This document shows, in pieces, positions 45,504 through 54,998 of a stretch of 64,000 bases of DNA. The notes under the pieces were generated by a model. That model was not told where the DNA came from and searched no databases. It saw only the letters and a list, made by a program, of their open reading frames with translations. Origin of the DNA: Bradyrhizobium sp. KBS0727 (GTDB taxonomy: Bacteria; Pseudomonadota; Alphaproteobacteria; Rhizobiales; Xanthobacteraceae); assembly GCF_005937885.2 (NCBI RefSeq), contig NZ_CP042176.1, positions 1,235,501-1,299,500 on the forward strand. Reading direction: 5' to 3'. The stretch's first letter is position 1, and each line of letters begins with the position of its first letter. The position numbers and the translations under genes were made by a program.

Positions 45504-45590
45504 CCGTCTTACCAATACCGCTCAAGCGTGAAGGTCAACCGGGCAGACCCAAGCTGCGGCCGGCGAAGCCGATATGACTCAGCCCCCCGT

Positions 45591-47669
45591 TTAACCCGGT
45601 TGGGCATGGAAAAACTCGAAAATCTTGCGGGCGCTTTCGGCGCTGACCCCTGGAACCTTGCCAAGGTCGGCGATCGAGGCCCGCTCGATTTCCTTCAGCG
45701 TTCCAAAGTGATGCAGCAAGGCACGTTTGCGTGACGGGCCGATGCCGGGGATTTCCTGCAGGCCGGCCTCACGGATGTCCTTTTTGCGCAGTTTGCGGTG
45801 CGATCCGATCACGAAACGATGGGCCTCGTCGCGCAGCCGCTGGATGAAATACAGCACGGGGTCGCGGGGCTCGAGCTTGATCGCCTCGCAGCCGGGCATG
45901 AACAGGGTCTCGCGGCCGGCATCGCGATCGGGCCCCTTGGCCACCGCCAAAAGCGAGACCTGGGTCAGCCCCAGCCCCTCGAATATCTCCCTGACGGCAT
46001 TGAGCTGGCCGCGGCCGCCGTCGATGATGACGAGGTCGGGCCATTGCGGAAACGAATCGTCGTCGGCTTTGGGTTTCGCGGCCTCGCCCTCCGGCGGCTT
46101 CAGCAGCCGCTTGAAGCGCCGTTCCAGTACCTCGCGCATCATCGCGTAGTCGTCGCCCGGGGTCAGGCCTTCGGACTTGATGTTGAACTTGCGGTACTGG
46201 TTTTTGATGAAACCGTCCGGTCCCGCCACGATCATGGCGCCGACCGCGTTGGTGCCCTGGATGTGGCTGTTGTCGTAGACCTCGATGCGCTTCGGCGGCT
46301 GCGTCAACTGAAGCGTGGTGGCCATGCCCTGCAACAACCGGCCCTGCGTTGCGGTATCGCTCAGCTTGCGGCCGAGTGCCTCCCGCGCATTGGTCAGGGC
46401 ATGCGCGATCAGCTCTTTCTTTTCGCCGCGTTTGGGCGTCGAGACTTCGACCTTGTGGCCGGCTTTGACCGCGAGCGCGTCGGCCAGCAGCTCGCTCTCC
46501 TCGATTTCATGCGACAGCAAAATGAGTTTCGGCGGCGGTTTGTCGTCGTAGAATTGCGCCAGGAACGAGGCCAGCACTTCTTCCGGGGTGAACGACTTCT
46601 CCGCGCGCGGGAAATAGGCGCGGTTGCCCCAGTTCTGGCCGGTGCGGAAGAAGAACACCTCGACACAGGAATAGCCGCCCTCCTGGTGGATGGCGAACAC
46701 GTCGGCCTCTTCCACGGTGCGCGGATTGATGCCCTGCTGCGACTGGATCGCCGACAATGCGGCCAGTCGATCCCGGTAGAGCGCGGCGGTCTCGAATTCG
46801 AGTTCGCTGGAGGCCTTCTCCATCTCGCCGGCGAGCTGCTTCTTTACGTCGTGGCTGCGGCCGGACAGGAAGTCGCCGGCCTCGCGCACCAGTTCGGTAT
46901 AGCCGGGAAAGTCGATCTCGCCGGTGCAGGGGCCCGAGCAGCGGCGAATTTGGTAAAGTAGACACGGCCGGGTGCGGCTTTCGAAAAAACCGTCGGTGCA
47001 GGAGCGGATCAGGAACGCGCGTTGCAGCGCCGTGATGGTGCGATTGACGGCGCCCGCGTTGGCGAACGGCCCGAAATAGCGTCCCGGCCGCGATTGCGCG
47101 CCGCGATGCTTGAGGATCTGCGGCGCCCAATGGTCGCCGGTGATCAGGATATAGGGAAACGACTTGTCGTCGCGCAGTTGCACGTTGAAGCGCGGCCGCA
47201 GCTGCTTGATCAGGTTGGCCTCGAGCAGCAGCGCTTCGGTCTCGGTGGTGGTGGAGATGATCTCGACGGTGACGGTCGCCGCGATCATGCGCAGGATGCG
47301 CGCCGGCAGCGGTGCATTGACGCGGGCGTAGGAGGACAGCCGCTTGCGGACGTTCTTGGCCTTGCCGACATACAGCACGTCGTTTCCGGCATTGAGCATG
47401 CGGTAGACGCCGGGCGAGGTCGGCGCCAGCCGCACCGCGTTTTCGATCGCGGCATGGCCGACCGCAAGCGTGCCCTCGGCCACCGGCTCGACGGTTTCCT
47501 CGGCAGTTTCCTCGATGGCTTCCGGCAGGCGCGCCTCGTCGTCTTCCTCGGCTGCCGACGTCGCGGGATCGACATCGGCGGAGATAAGGCCCTCGGGCGG
47601 CAAGTCCGGCTGCGAACCCCGGCGCGGCTTGCGCGGGGCCTTCGGATGGTCGGCAGAATCGTGATCCAT
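45591..47669 (-). CDS. uvrC: Excinuclease ABC subunit C
   Basis: Dual-incision nuclease of nucleotide excision repair, 692 residues. It has an N-terminal GIY-YIG domain ([25 protein letters not shown]), a UVR motif ([21 protein letters not shown]), a central RNase H-like domain ([32 protein letters not shown]) and C-terminal helix-hairpin-helices ([30 protein letters not shown]). There is an acidic N-terminal extension of about 80 residues. Complete. Confidence 0.97.
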   Translation of the reverse strand: MDHDSADHPKAPRKPRRGSQPDLPPEGLISADVDPATSAAEEDDEARLPEAIEETAEETVEPVAEGTLAVGHAAIENAVRLAPTSPGVYRMLNAGNDVLYVGKAKNVRKRLSSYARVNAPLPARILRMIAATVTVEIISTTTETEALLLEANLIKQLRPRFNVQLRDDKSFPYILITGDHWAPQILKHRGAQSRPGRYFGPFANAGAVNRTITALQRAFLIRSCTDGFFESRTRPCLLYQIRRCSGPCTGEIDFPGYTELVREAGDFLSGRSHDVKKQLAGEMEKASSELEFETAALYRDRLAALSAIQSQQGINPRTVEEADVFAIHQEGGYSCVEVFFFRTGQNWGNRAYFPRAEKSFTPEEVLASFLAQFYDDKPPPKLILLSHEIEESELLADALAVKAGHKVEVSTPKRGEKKELIAHALTNAREALGRKLSDTATQGRLLQGMATTLQLTQPPKRIEVYDNSHIQGTNAVGAMIVAGPDGFIKNQYRKFNIKSEGLTPGDDYAMMREVLERRFKRLLKPPEGEAAKPKADDDSFPQWPDLVIIDGGRGQLNAVREIFEGLGLTQVSLLAVAKGPDRDAGRETLFMPGCEAIKLEPRDPVLYFIQRLRDEAHRFVIGSHRKLRKKDIREAGLQEIPGIGPSRKRALLHHFGTLKEIERASIADLGKVPGVSAESARKIFEFFHAQPG

Positions 47670-47970
47670 GGCCCTAAATTAAGCGCTGCAAGGCGGCATC
47701 GCCAGCGCCGGCATGAGCCGGAAAAGGGGCAGCCGGTTTTCCGAAAAGATCATGCCCGAACAAGAAGATGGCCAGCGGACAGGCCCGGGTGGCCGGGCCT
47801 GAGGAAACGGAGCCGGTAACGCATTGTTAAGAATGATGAGCGGGGCGGTAACCCAGCTTAACAACCCTTTAACTTAAAACTCTCGATAAATCTTACGGGA
47901 AAAAACTGGAATTCCGTAACCAAGCCGGCTTGTCGAACCGGCGGTTGCGGCAGTTGCGTGGAGTTGCGTG

Positions 47971-48594
47971 ATGAACAAGTCTGTTTTGCGAGCGCTGGTG
48001 TTGATCGCAGTCGCCTGGACCGTGTCGGCACGAGCGGCCGATCTCAACTACGGATCGCGCGCACCCTATACCGTCAATCAGCCGCTCAATGCCTATAGCT
48101 GGGCCGGTCCCTATCTCGGCGGCAACATCGGCTATGGCTGGGGCTCGGTCGACAACAACCCGACCAAGCCGTCGGGTTTCGCGGGCGGCGTTCAGGCCGG
48201 CTACAACTGGCAGAACGGTCCCTGGGTGTTCGGCCTCGAAGGCGACATTCAGGCGAGCGGCGCCGAACAGACCTTTGCGCCGTGGAAATTCTCCAACCCC
48301 TGGTTCGGCACGATCCGCGGCCGGGCCGGCTATGCCCTCAACAACGTCCTGTTCTACGGCACCGGCGGTCTCGCTTTCGGCGAACTGCGCGCCACGACCT
48401 TCGGCCTGTCGGAATCCAATACCAATGCGGGCTGGACGCTTGGCGTCGGCGCCGAAATGGGCTTTGCGCCGAACTGGAGCGCCAAGATCGAATATCTCTA
48501 TGTCGATCTGAACAATAGCAACTTCGTCATTACAGGCGCGTCAAACGGCTACCGGTTCGGATTGGTACGAGCCGGCGTGAACTATCACTTCTGA
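47971..48594 (+). CDS. Omp25/Hbp-type outer-membrane beta-barrel protein
   Basis: A 207-residue eight-stranded barrel protein with signal peptide MNKSVLRALVLIAVAWTVSARA. The start of the mature chain (ADLNYGSRAP), WAGPYLGGNIGYGWG, GGVQAGYNWQNGPWVFGLEGDIQ and the C-terminal aromatic end GLVRAGVNYHF are typical of rhizobial Omp25/31-like proteins. The ATG at 47971 has GGAG at 47960-47963. It probably serves as a structural or haem-binding surface protein. It is monocistronic and ends in a strong terminator. Confidence 0.9.
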   Translation: MNKSVLRALVLIAVAWTVSARAADLNYGSRAPYTVNQPLNAYSWAGPYLGGNIGYGWGSVDNNPTKPSGFAGGVQAGYNWQNGPWVFGLEGDIQASGAEQTFAPWKFSNPWFGTIRGRAGYALNNVLFYGTGGLAFGELRATTFGLSESNTNAGWTLGVGAEMGFAPNWSAKIEYLYVDLNNSNFVITGASNGYRFGLVRAGVNYHF

Positions 48595-48621
48595 GAACAA
48601 GAAAACTATTCGTTACAACCT

Positions 48622-48652
48622 CCCGGCGGCCGCAAGCCGCCGGGATTTTTTT
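48622..48652 (+). terminator. Rho-independent terminator after the Omp25-like gene
   Basis: A 9-bp GC-only stem (CCCGGCGGC at 48622-48630 with 48636-48644) and 5-base loop, followed by A and seven T (48646-48652). It is the clearest intrinsic terminator in the window. Confidence 0.92.
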
Positions 48653-48697
48653 GGCCAGCGGCCGGCACCTTGTCTGAAAATGCGATAGAACGGTGCG

Positions 48698-49537
48698 ATG
48701 CAGACTGGACAGCCTAGTCGTACCGCGCTGAGTGCCGCCCGCTTGCGCGCGGCGCACCAGGTGCTGGATAAGGCGTCGATTCTGGCCGATCCCCTCGCCG
48801 TGCGCATTCTCGGCGACGACATCGAAGTGTCGCTCGACCACGCCCGGACTCACTTGTCCGGGCCGCGGATGCGATGGTTCATCGCATCGCGATCGCGCAT
48901 CGCCGAAGACGCGCTCAATGTCGCGGTCGATGCCGGTGCGACACAACTCGTGGTGCTTGGCGCCGGGCTCGATACGCTGGCCTACCGGACCCAGCTTGCA
49001 GGCCGCTTGCGGATCTTCGAGGTCGACCATCCGGCGACGCAGGCGCGCAAGCGCCCAAAGCTGGCTGCGGCGGCGATCGCCGTACCGGAAACACTGAGCT
49101 TTGTCCCGGTGGATTTCGAGCGCGAGAACCTGTGCGAGCGGCTGGAAGCCGCGGGTTTCAAATCCGCCGAGCGCAGTTTTTTCAGCTGGCTTGGCGTCGT
49201 GCCTTATCTGACCGAGGCGGCGATCTTTTCGACGCTTGGCTTCATGGCGCAATTGCCTGGAGGCGCCGAAGTGGTGTTCGACTATGTCAATCCTGCGACT
49301 TCGATTTCCGCCGCCGGCCGCGCCGCGCATCAGGCGCTGGCTGAACGGGTGGCAGCCGTCGGCGAGCGGTTTCAGAGTTATCTCGACACCGCTTCGCTAT
49401 GCGCAAAAATGAGCGCGGCCGGTTTTCGTCATGTCGACGATATCGGCCCGGCCGAACTGGCGGAGCGTTACTTCCCGGAGACCGAACGATCGGCACTGAC
49501 GCGGGGCGGGCATGTCATGCACGCCTCCACCATCTGA
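48698..49537 (+). CDS. SAM-dependent methyltransferase of the LCM/TIGR00027 family
   Basis: A 279-residue class I methyltransferase related to leucine carboxyl methyltransferases and the mycobacterial TIGR00027 group. The motif AGATQLVVLGAGLDTLAYRT is present, as are FEVDHPATQARK and the N-terminal ALSAARLRAAHQVLD. The acceptor is unknown; proteins of this group methylate carboxylates or polyketide hydroxyls. It lies alone between the Omp25 terminator and the convergent cold-shock gene. Confidence 0.85.
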   Translation: MQTGQPSRTALSAARLRAAHQVLDKASILADPLAVRILGDDIEVSLDHARTHLSGPRMRWFIASRSRIAEDALNVAVDAGATQLVVLGAGLDTLAYRTQLAGRLRIFEVDHPATQARKRPKLAAAAIAVPETLSFVPVDFERENLCERLEAAGFKSAERSFFSWLGVVPYLTEAAIFSTLGFMAQLPGGAEVVFDYVNPATSISAAGRAAHQALAERVAAVGERFQSYLDTASLCAKMSAAGFRHVDDIGPAELAERYFPETERSALTRGGHVMHASTI

Positions 49538-49607
49538 GCGGCGCTGCGGCGCCCAGTCGAACTTGCGCAGGCAAGAACTCGCTCCGCTTCCAATCGCGAG
49601 CATCAGC

Positions 49608-49823
49608 TCACGGTGAAATCACCAGGTTGACCGCCTTGGGGCCCTTGCCCTTCTTGTCCGGTTCGACCTCGAACGCAATGCGCTGCCCCTCTGTCAGATC
49701 CTTCAATCCGGCCCGCTCCACGGCGGTGATGTGAACGAACACATCGCGACCGCCGTCATCGGGCTTGATGAAGCCGTAGCCGCGCTCTCCATTGAAGAAC
49801 TTGACCGTACCAGTCATGGCCAT
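49608..49823 (-). CDS. Cold-shock protein (CspA family)
   Basis: A 71-residue single cold-shock domain that binds single-stranded nucleic acid. RNP1 is GYGFIKPDD and RNP2 is VFVHITAVE, with MTGTVKFFNGERG at the N-terminus. The ATG at 49823 has AGGAG seven bases upstream. The 258-base gap upstream may hold a long 5' leader, as is common for csp mRNAs, but I cannot define one. Confidence 0.93.
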   Translation of the reverse strand: MAMTGTVKFFNGERGYGFIKPDDGGRDVFVHITAVERAGLKDLTEGQRIAFEVEPDKKGKGPKAVNLVISP

Positions 49824-50081
49824 CGGGAAACTCCTCCCCCGTACTGCTCCGCCGCTACGCCCAAATTGCGTACCGGCCGACCGGACATTCGCTGCCGGAA
49901 GCCTGGCCACCTGAGCCGATCGGGTCACGCCACCGATCGGCCTGGATTTTTCTTAGGCCTTGATCACTCCGCCGCAACCATTCGCGGAAGCGGAACGTAA
50001 AGCCAGTCCCAACAGGCCGAGCATAATACGGTTCCGAGCAAATTGCCTACGGCAAACGCACTATTCGCCAAAAGCGAGAGT

Positions 50082-50942
50082 TCAAGGCTTTGGCGTTTCG
50101 AGCCTGAACCGGCCGGCGCCGCCCTGGCCGAGCGGCTTTTCCAGTTCGGGTAGAATGGTCTTCAATTCACCCGCCAACGTCCACGGCGGATTGACGATCA
50201 GAAGACCGGTCGAGGTGAGGGGACCGCCTGCCTGCTGCGGCGCGACGCTGAACTCAAGCCGCAGGCATTTTCCCGCAGGCCTGCTTTCGGCCGTCACGGC
50301 GGCGACATGGCGCGCGAGGCCGTCGGTGATGCGCCGGCTCTTCACCGGGTACCAGATCAGATAGCTGCCGGTCGGCCATTTCGCGTAGGCCTCGGTGAAG
50401 CCGTCGGCCAGGGTTTCGAACTCGTCCTTCTGTTCGAAGGACGGGTCGATCAGCACCAGGCCGCGCCGCTCATTCGGCGGCACGAAGGCCGGCAGTGCGG
50501 TCCAGCCGTCGAGGTCGACGATCCGCGCCTGGGTGTCGCGGCGCAGCGCATCGATCAACTGGCGGTGGGCATTCGGTTCGATTTCGCAGGCCGTCAAGCG
50601 ATCCTGCGGCCGCAGCAGCGCGCGGGCGATCAGGGGCGATCCCGGATAGGCCTTCAGTTCGCCCGGCGGGTTGAACGCCCGGATGATATCGAGATAGGGC
50701 GCGATCAGCGGCTGGGCTGCTTCCGAGAACCGGGCTTGCATCACCCGCGCAATTCCGGTCAGCCATTCGCCGCCGCGTTTTGCTTCGTCCCCGGTGAGAT
50801 CATAGCGTCCGGCGCCGGCATGGGTGTCGATGACGCGAAATGGCGCCGGCTTTTCCTGCAGATAGGTCAGCATTCGCACCAGCACGATGTGCTTGATGAC
50901 GTCGGCAAAGCCGCCAGCGTGAAAGGCGTGTCGGTAGTTCAT
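50082..50942 (-). CDS. rlmJ: 23S rRNA (adenine(2030)-N(6))-methyltransferase RlmJ
   Basis: A 286-residue methyltransferase of the RlmJ (DUF519) family: MNYRHAFHAGGFADVIKH at the start, IDTHAGAGRYDL as SAM motif, and LVLIDPSFEQKDEF with the catalytic DPxF-type motif. It methylates A2030 of 23S rRNA and has been linked to the use of extracellular DNA in E. coli. Start ATG 50942; the frame continues upstream into repeat DNA and should not be extended. Confidence 0.93.
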   Translation of the reverse strand: MNYRHAFHAGGFADVIKHIVLVRMLTYLQEKPAPFRVIDTHAGAGRYDLTGDEAKRGGEWLTGIARVMQARFSEAAQPLIAPYLDIIRAFNPPGELKAYPGSPLIARALLRPQDRLTACEIEPNAHRQLIDALRRDTQARIVDLDGWTALPAFVPPNERRGLVLIDPSFEQKDEFETLADGFTEAYAKWPTGSYLIWYPVKSRRITDGLARHVAAVTAESRPAGKCLRLEFSVAPQQAGGPLTSTGLLIVNPPWTLAGELKTILPELEKPLGQGGAGRFRLETPKP

Positions 50943-50986
50943 GGGGAGGGCGGACCAATTGGAGAAGACGTCATGTCTTCTACGCG

Positions 50987-51106
50987 TGATGGCCGGGCTT
51001 GTCCCGGCCATCCACGTTCTTACCGACTAAGGAAGGCGTGGATGCCCGGGAGCGCAGACAAGTCTACGCAGTCTGCGCCGGGCAGACGGCTATGCCCGGG
51101 CATGAC
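50987..51106. repeat. Composite palindromic intergenic repeat (GCCGGGCTTGTCCCGGCC family)
   Basis: It shares GGCCGGGCTTGTCCCGGCC and CCACGTTCTT arms with 18100-18186. Inside its right half is an extra segment (51051-51098) with the dyad CGCAGACAAGTCTACGCAG, giving a nested structure. It lies between the RNase T2 stop and the rlmJ start on the minus strand. Confidence 0.8.
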
Positions 51107-51117
51107 GGTGGAGGGCC

Positions 51118-51813
51118 TTAGCCGCCCCGTACCGGCGGCATCAGCACCTGGTCGCGCCGGCAGGCGCGGCGGTCGATCTCCTCGCAGGAGCGGAACTGCA
51201 GGTCCTTGCTCAGGCAGATCCGTACCTCGCTGAGGCGCTTGGAGTCGCAGGTCACCGAAATCGCCGAACTGCTCATGCCGGGGTTGGCCTTGATGAAGGC
51301 CGCCTCGAGGTCGTCGGGGGCGACCGATTTCGGCTCCGACAATTGCAGGAATTCCTCGGGGATTTTCACCGCCGCACGGGCTTTGCGGATGGTCTCGAAA
51401 TAGGCCCGCGCGCCGAGACCCGAACAGGTGCCGTGCTTCTTCCATTCATTGAAGATCAGACCGGGCGCCGGCATCAGGTCCAGCATCGAGGTCATGATGT
51501 TGCGATCAAGCCAATCTGCCGAGCGCTGACAATATTCGGGAAAGCCGCGCTCATATTGCGGCCACAGCCCGTGCACCACGAAGGAGAACGGCCGGCCGCC
51601 GCACTGCGCCCCGGAGCGGCCACTGTTGCCGCGTTCGGAGGCCTGCTCGCAGAACGAGGGCGACCAGGACAGCGACAGCACGTAGAAATCGAACTCGCCC
51701 GGGGTGTTTTGCCGGCGGTCCTGTGCGGACGCCATCCCGGCGGTGGCGACCAAGAGAGCCAGCGAAATGAGAAGTCGGGAAATAATGCGGGAAATAACGA
51801 CGGATCGAAACAT
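51118..51813 (-). CDS. Exported ribonuclease T2 family protein
   Basis: Broad-specificity endoribonuclease of 231 residues with a signal peptide (RLLISLALLVATAGMASA). Both catalytic blocks are intact: CAS I FVVHGLWPQ with H81, CAS II FNEWKKHGTC with E123 and H127. Paired cysteines (SFCEQ, QCGG, YCQRS, GTCSG) suggest disulfides in the periplasm. It would degrade periplasmic or environmental RNA. ATG 51813 is chosen over TTG 51816. Confidence 0.92.
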   Translation of the reverse strand: MFRSVVISRIISRLLISLALLVATAGMASAQDRRQNTPGEFDFYVLSLSWSPSFCEQASERGNSGRSGAQCGGRPFSFVVHGLWPQYERGFPEYCQRSADWLDRNIMTSMLDLMPAPGLIFNEWKKHGTCSGLGARAYFETIRKARAAVKIPEEFLQLSEPKSVAPDDLEAAFIKANPGMSSSAISVTCDSKRLSEVRICLSKDLQFRSCEEIDRRACRRDQVLMPPVRGG

Positions 51814-51975
51814 CAAACGCCCCTGTTACGCGCGCCCCTATTATGTGGCTCGCCCAAGCCTAGCAGGGCGCGAGAACATTTCAAGAACAAAAATATCGCG
51901 GCCCGAAAACGTCCGGGCCGGACGCTGCCGATCCGCCAAATTCAAATCGGGAACAGCCGGGGAATGAGGCGGGGA

Positions 51976-52452
51976 TCAGGGGCGGGCGGCCCTGCAGTTC
52001 GGATTATAGGCCCAGTTGCGGTCAAGCCCGGTCACGCACCATTCGACGCCTTGGCCGAAGCCGGCAAAGCCGCCGTCCTCGACGATCGCGTAGTGCACGG
52101 TCCGCATCTTGCCGTCGCTCAGCATGACGTCGGCGGTGCAATAACGGCGCGGAATGTTGTCGGACTGCCAAGGCCGGAAGGCGGTTTCATGGATCCGGCC
52201 GAAAGCCGTGATCGTCAGCGACGAATTCCAGAAGGTGCTTTCCTTTTCCTGGAATTGCGAGGTGATGGTCGGGAGCGCCCGCTCACACACGGCAACGCGC
52301 CCGTCATATTGCGGGCCGAACAGCCCGAAATTCAACTCGAGCGGATTGGCGGCCTGGGCCGGCAATTCAGATACCAGGAGGGCGCCGGATGCCAAAAGGG
52401 CAAAGCCAGCCACCAAGCCGAGCGATTTCAGGAGTGTGAACAGGTTTCGCAT
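51976..52452 (-). CDS. Exported conserved hypothetical protein
   Basis: A 158-residue protein with a strong signal peptide (LLKSLGLVAGFALLASGALLVSELPAQA). The mature chain has four Cys (VCERA, YCTAD, EWCVT, NCRAA), suggesting two disulfides. I recall similar small secreted proteins in Bradyrhizobium but no named domain. ATG 52452 is just before the hydrophobic stretch. Codirectional with RNase T2, 162 bases upstream of it. Confidence 0.7.
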   Translation of the reverse strand: MRNLFTLLKSLGLVAGFALLASGALLVSELPAQAANPLELNFGLFGPQYDGRVAVCERALPTITSQFQEKESTFWNSSLTITAFGRIHETAFRPWQSDNIPRRYCTADVMLSDGKMRTVHYAIVEDGGFAGFGQGVEWCVTGLDRNWAYNPNCRAARP

Positions 52453-52617
52453 GGGATTCCGCCGATCGTCCAAGGTCTGGACGGTGCCGTGAAGCCCGGG
52501 CAAGGTCAAGTGCAACACGGCAACACTTGGCGGACAAGTCGGCTTTCCACCGCACGCCATTCTTTTCACGGCCGCCCGCGCACTCTATGGTGGGGTTCGA
52601 GCGAAATGGAGTCTGCG

Positions 52618-52908
52618 ATGCGAATGATTGGGGCCGCGTGCCTGGTTGCCATCTCGGGGATGCTGGCGGGCGCTCCGGCGCGGGCCGACTGGGTGCCGCC
52701 GTTCAAGGGCAATGACACCGGCGGCATTATCGCTTACTCGCTGGCGCACGACACCGATGTCCGGCAGCGCGCGGTCGACCACTGCGCCAAATACGGCAAG
52801 GTCGTGAAATTCCTCGCGGTCGAGCCCCAGGATGGCGGATACATCTCGTTCGCCTGCCGCTGGGTGCCTTATGGCGCCAACGAGCGGCCGCTGAGCGTCG
52901 CCTACTGA
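52618..52908 (+). CDS. Small exported hypothetical protein
   Basis: A 96-residue protein: signal peptide MRMIGAACLVAISGMLAG with cleavage near ARA, then DWVPPFKGNDTGGIIAYS and two Cys (DHCAKY, SFACRW) that could form one disulfide. ATG 52618 has GGAG at 52608-52611. An ATG at 52606 and a much longer open frame exist upstream but lack support. No family is recognised. It is followed 43 bases later by the DUF3617 gene. Confidence 0.7.
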   Translation: MRMIGAACLVAISGMLAGAPARADWVPPFKGNDTGGIIAYSLAHDTDVRQRAVDHCAKYGKVVKFLAVEPQDGGYISFACRWVPYGANERPLSVAY

Positions 52909-52951
52909 GCGGGACGACCTCACCCAACCTCAACCGGCCGGGGGCGCGAGC

Positions 52952-53512
52952 ATGACGCGACAGCTTCTGTCATTCGGTTCGGCACTTTGTGGTTTCGCAC
53001 TTGGCCTGCTGGCACTGTTGCCTGCGAATGCGGCAAGCGCGGTCGAGTTGCCGGTGCGCAAGGCCGGGTTGTGGGAAATGAAGGTGCTGCACACCGGCTC
53101 TGCGGTGCCCGACATGACGATGCAGCATTGCACCGACGAGACCACCGACAAGGAAATGAGCACATCGTTCTCGCCAATGGGCAAGGAGATGTGCTCCAGG
53201 CAGGATATCCAGAAGACCGCGACCGGTTACGTCAGCGATTCCGTCTGCGGCATCGCCGGCATGTCGATCACCTCGCATGCCGAGATCACCGGCGACTTCA
53301 ATTCGGCCTATACGGTGAAGTCGACCTCGCATTCGGAGCGCGGCCCCGCCGGCGTGCCGCGCGATTCGACCACCACGATCGAAGCGAAGTGGCTGGGCGT
53401 CTGCAAGCCCGACCAGAAGGCCGGCGACATCATGATGCCCGGCGGCATGAAGATGAACGTCAAGGACATGGAAAAGCTGAAAGCCCTGATCCCGAAGCAA
53501 TTGCCGAAGTAG
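52952..53512 (+). CDS. Exported DUF3617 protein
   Basis: A 186-residue protein with signal peptide (SFGSALCGFALGLLALLPANAASA). The DUF3617 pattern is clear: VRKAGLWEMKVLH, MQHCTDETTDKEM, CSRQDIQKTATGYVSDSVC, then FNSAYTVKSTSH and a Met-rich end (MMPGGMKMNVKDMEK). The function is unknown; it is periplasmic by signal peptide. The Met-rich tail could bind a soft metal, which is speculation. Confidence 0.87.
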   Translation: MTRQLLSFGSALCGFALGLLALLPANAASAVELPVRKAGLWEMKVLHTGSAVPDMTMQHCTDETTDKEMSTSFSPMGKEMCSRQDIQKTATGYVSDSVCGIAGMSITSHAEITGDFNSAYTVKSTSHSERGPAGVPRDSTTTIEAKWLGVCKPDQKAGDIMMPGGMKMNVKDMEKLKALIPKQLPK

Positions 53513-53597
53513 TTGCTGTCGCGGCTTGGCGGCCTCTTGGTTCGAGACGCGCAGCTTTGTTGCGCTCCTCACCATAAGGCCAAGAATTGAGAACCTC

Positions 53598-54983
53598 CTA
53601 TACCGGCACCCTGACCGCCGCCCGCAGGCCGCCCATCGGGCTGTCGCCGAGCGTGATGTCGCCGCCATGCGAGCGGGCGATGTCCCGGGCGATCGCGAGA
53701 CCAAGGCCGGTGCCGCCTTCATCCTGATTGCGGGCGTCGTCGAGCCGCAGGAACGGCTTGAACACTTCCTCGCGCATATCAGCCGGAATGCCCGGTCCGT
53801 CATCGTCGACGGTGATGGTCAAATAGCGGTGATCGCGGTGGCCGGTGATCGAAATGGTCTTGGCGTGCCGCGCCGCGTTGGAGACGAGGTTGGCGAGGCA
53901 GCGCTTGAACGAGGCCGGTTTCACGATCACGACCGGCAGGCCGTGAAACGTAACGGTCGTGGCATGGCCGTTGCGCTCGGCGTCGCTGCGCAGTTCCTCC
54001 AGCGCCATCGTCATGTCGGTGGGCTGGGCGACCTCGCCGGAGTCGCCGCGCGCAAAGGCGAGATAGGCCTCCAGCATCGCCGACATCTCGTCGACATCCT
54101 TGCGCATGCCGTCGACCTCGGGGCTGTCGCCGATCAGCGCGAGCTCGAGCTTGAAGCGGGTCAGGATGGTGCGCAGATCGTGCGAGACGCCGGCCAGCAT
54201 CGCGGTGCGCTGTTCGATCGAGCGCTCGATGCGCGCCTTCATTTCCAGGAACGCCTGGGCGGCGCGCCGCACTTCCCGTGCGCCGCGGGGACGGAAGTTC
54301 GGCGCTTCGCGGCCCTTGCCGAAACTTTCGGCGGCGTCCGCCAGCCGCAGGATCGGCCTGATCTGGTTGCGCAGGAATAGCACCGCGACGATCAAGAGGA
54401 TCGAGGACGTCCCCAGCATCCAGAAGATGAAAATTTCCGAATTGGAGGCGTAGGCGGCGCTGCGCTGGGCGAACACGCGCATCACGGCGTCGTCGAGCTG
54501 GATCCGGATCTCCACCAGGTTGGAACGGCCGACGGTGTCGATCCAGAACGGCTTGCCGATCTGGCGGCCGAGCTGCACCGACAGCGTCTGGTCGAGCAGC
54601 GAGAAGAACGGTTTGGGGCCGGGCGGTGGCATGTCGCCGACTGGCAGGAAATCGACCACGAGCTGCAACCGCTGCCCGATACGCCTTAGCTGCGCGCGGT
54701 CCTTGTCCTGCGGATAGAACTTGTAGACGTCGATCAGGCTGGCGATGTCCTGCACCACGGCGGCCGACAACCGCCGCGTCACCGTATTCCAGTGCCGCTC
54801 CATGAACACGAACGCGACCACGGTCTGCAGGATCACCATCGGCACGATCATGATCAGCAGCGCGCGGGCGTAGAGGCCGGTCGGCATCCAGCTCTTGAAC
54901 GCGTTGCCCATCCAGCCATTGGCCGCGGACACGCGCTGCGAGGCGTTGCGGATCAGGGTCAGGCCGGTATCGAGGGTGCTCAT
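53598..54983 (-). CDS. EnvZ-like sensor histidine kinase
   Basis: A 461-residue transmembrane kinase. TM1 is about residues 42-60 (LLIMIVPMVILQTVVAFVF), there is a periplasmic domain of about 120 residues, and TM2 is about 185-204 (FIFWMLGTSSILLIVAVLF), followed by a HAMP segment. The phospho-acceptor is H268 (GVSHDLRTILTRFKLEL). The N box is NLVSNAARHA, G boxes are DDGPGIP and GGTGLGLAIA. It pairs with the regulator 15 bases upstream. EnvZ/OmpR-type naming is by similarity. The stimulus is unknown. Confidence 0.92.
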   Translation of the reverse strand: MSTLDTGLTLIRNASQRVSAANGWMGNAFKSWMPTGLYARALLIMIVPMVILQTVVAFVFMERHWNTVTRRLSAAVVQDIASLIDVYKFYPQDKDRAQLRRIGQRLQLVVDFLPVGDMPPPGPKPFFSLLDQTLSVQLGRQIGKPFWIDTVGRSNLVEIRIQLDDAVMRVFAQRSAAYASNSEIFIFWMLGTSSILLIVAVLFLRNQIRPILRLADAAESFGKGREAPNFRPRGAREVRRAAQAFLEMKARIERSIEQRTAMLAGVSHDLRTILTRFKLELALIGDSPEVDGMRKDVDEMSAMLEAYLAFARGDSGEVAQPTDMTMALEELRSDAERNGHATTVTFHGLPVVIVKPASFKRCLANLVSNAARHAKTISITGHRDHRYLTITVDDDGPGIPADMREEVFKPFLRLDDARNQDEGGTGLGLAIARDIARSHGGDITLGDSPMGGLRAAVRVPV

Positions 54984-54998
54984 GGCGAGGTCACAGCC

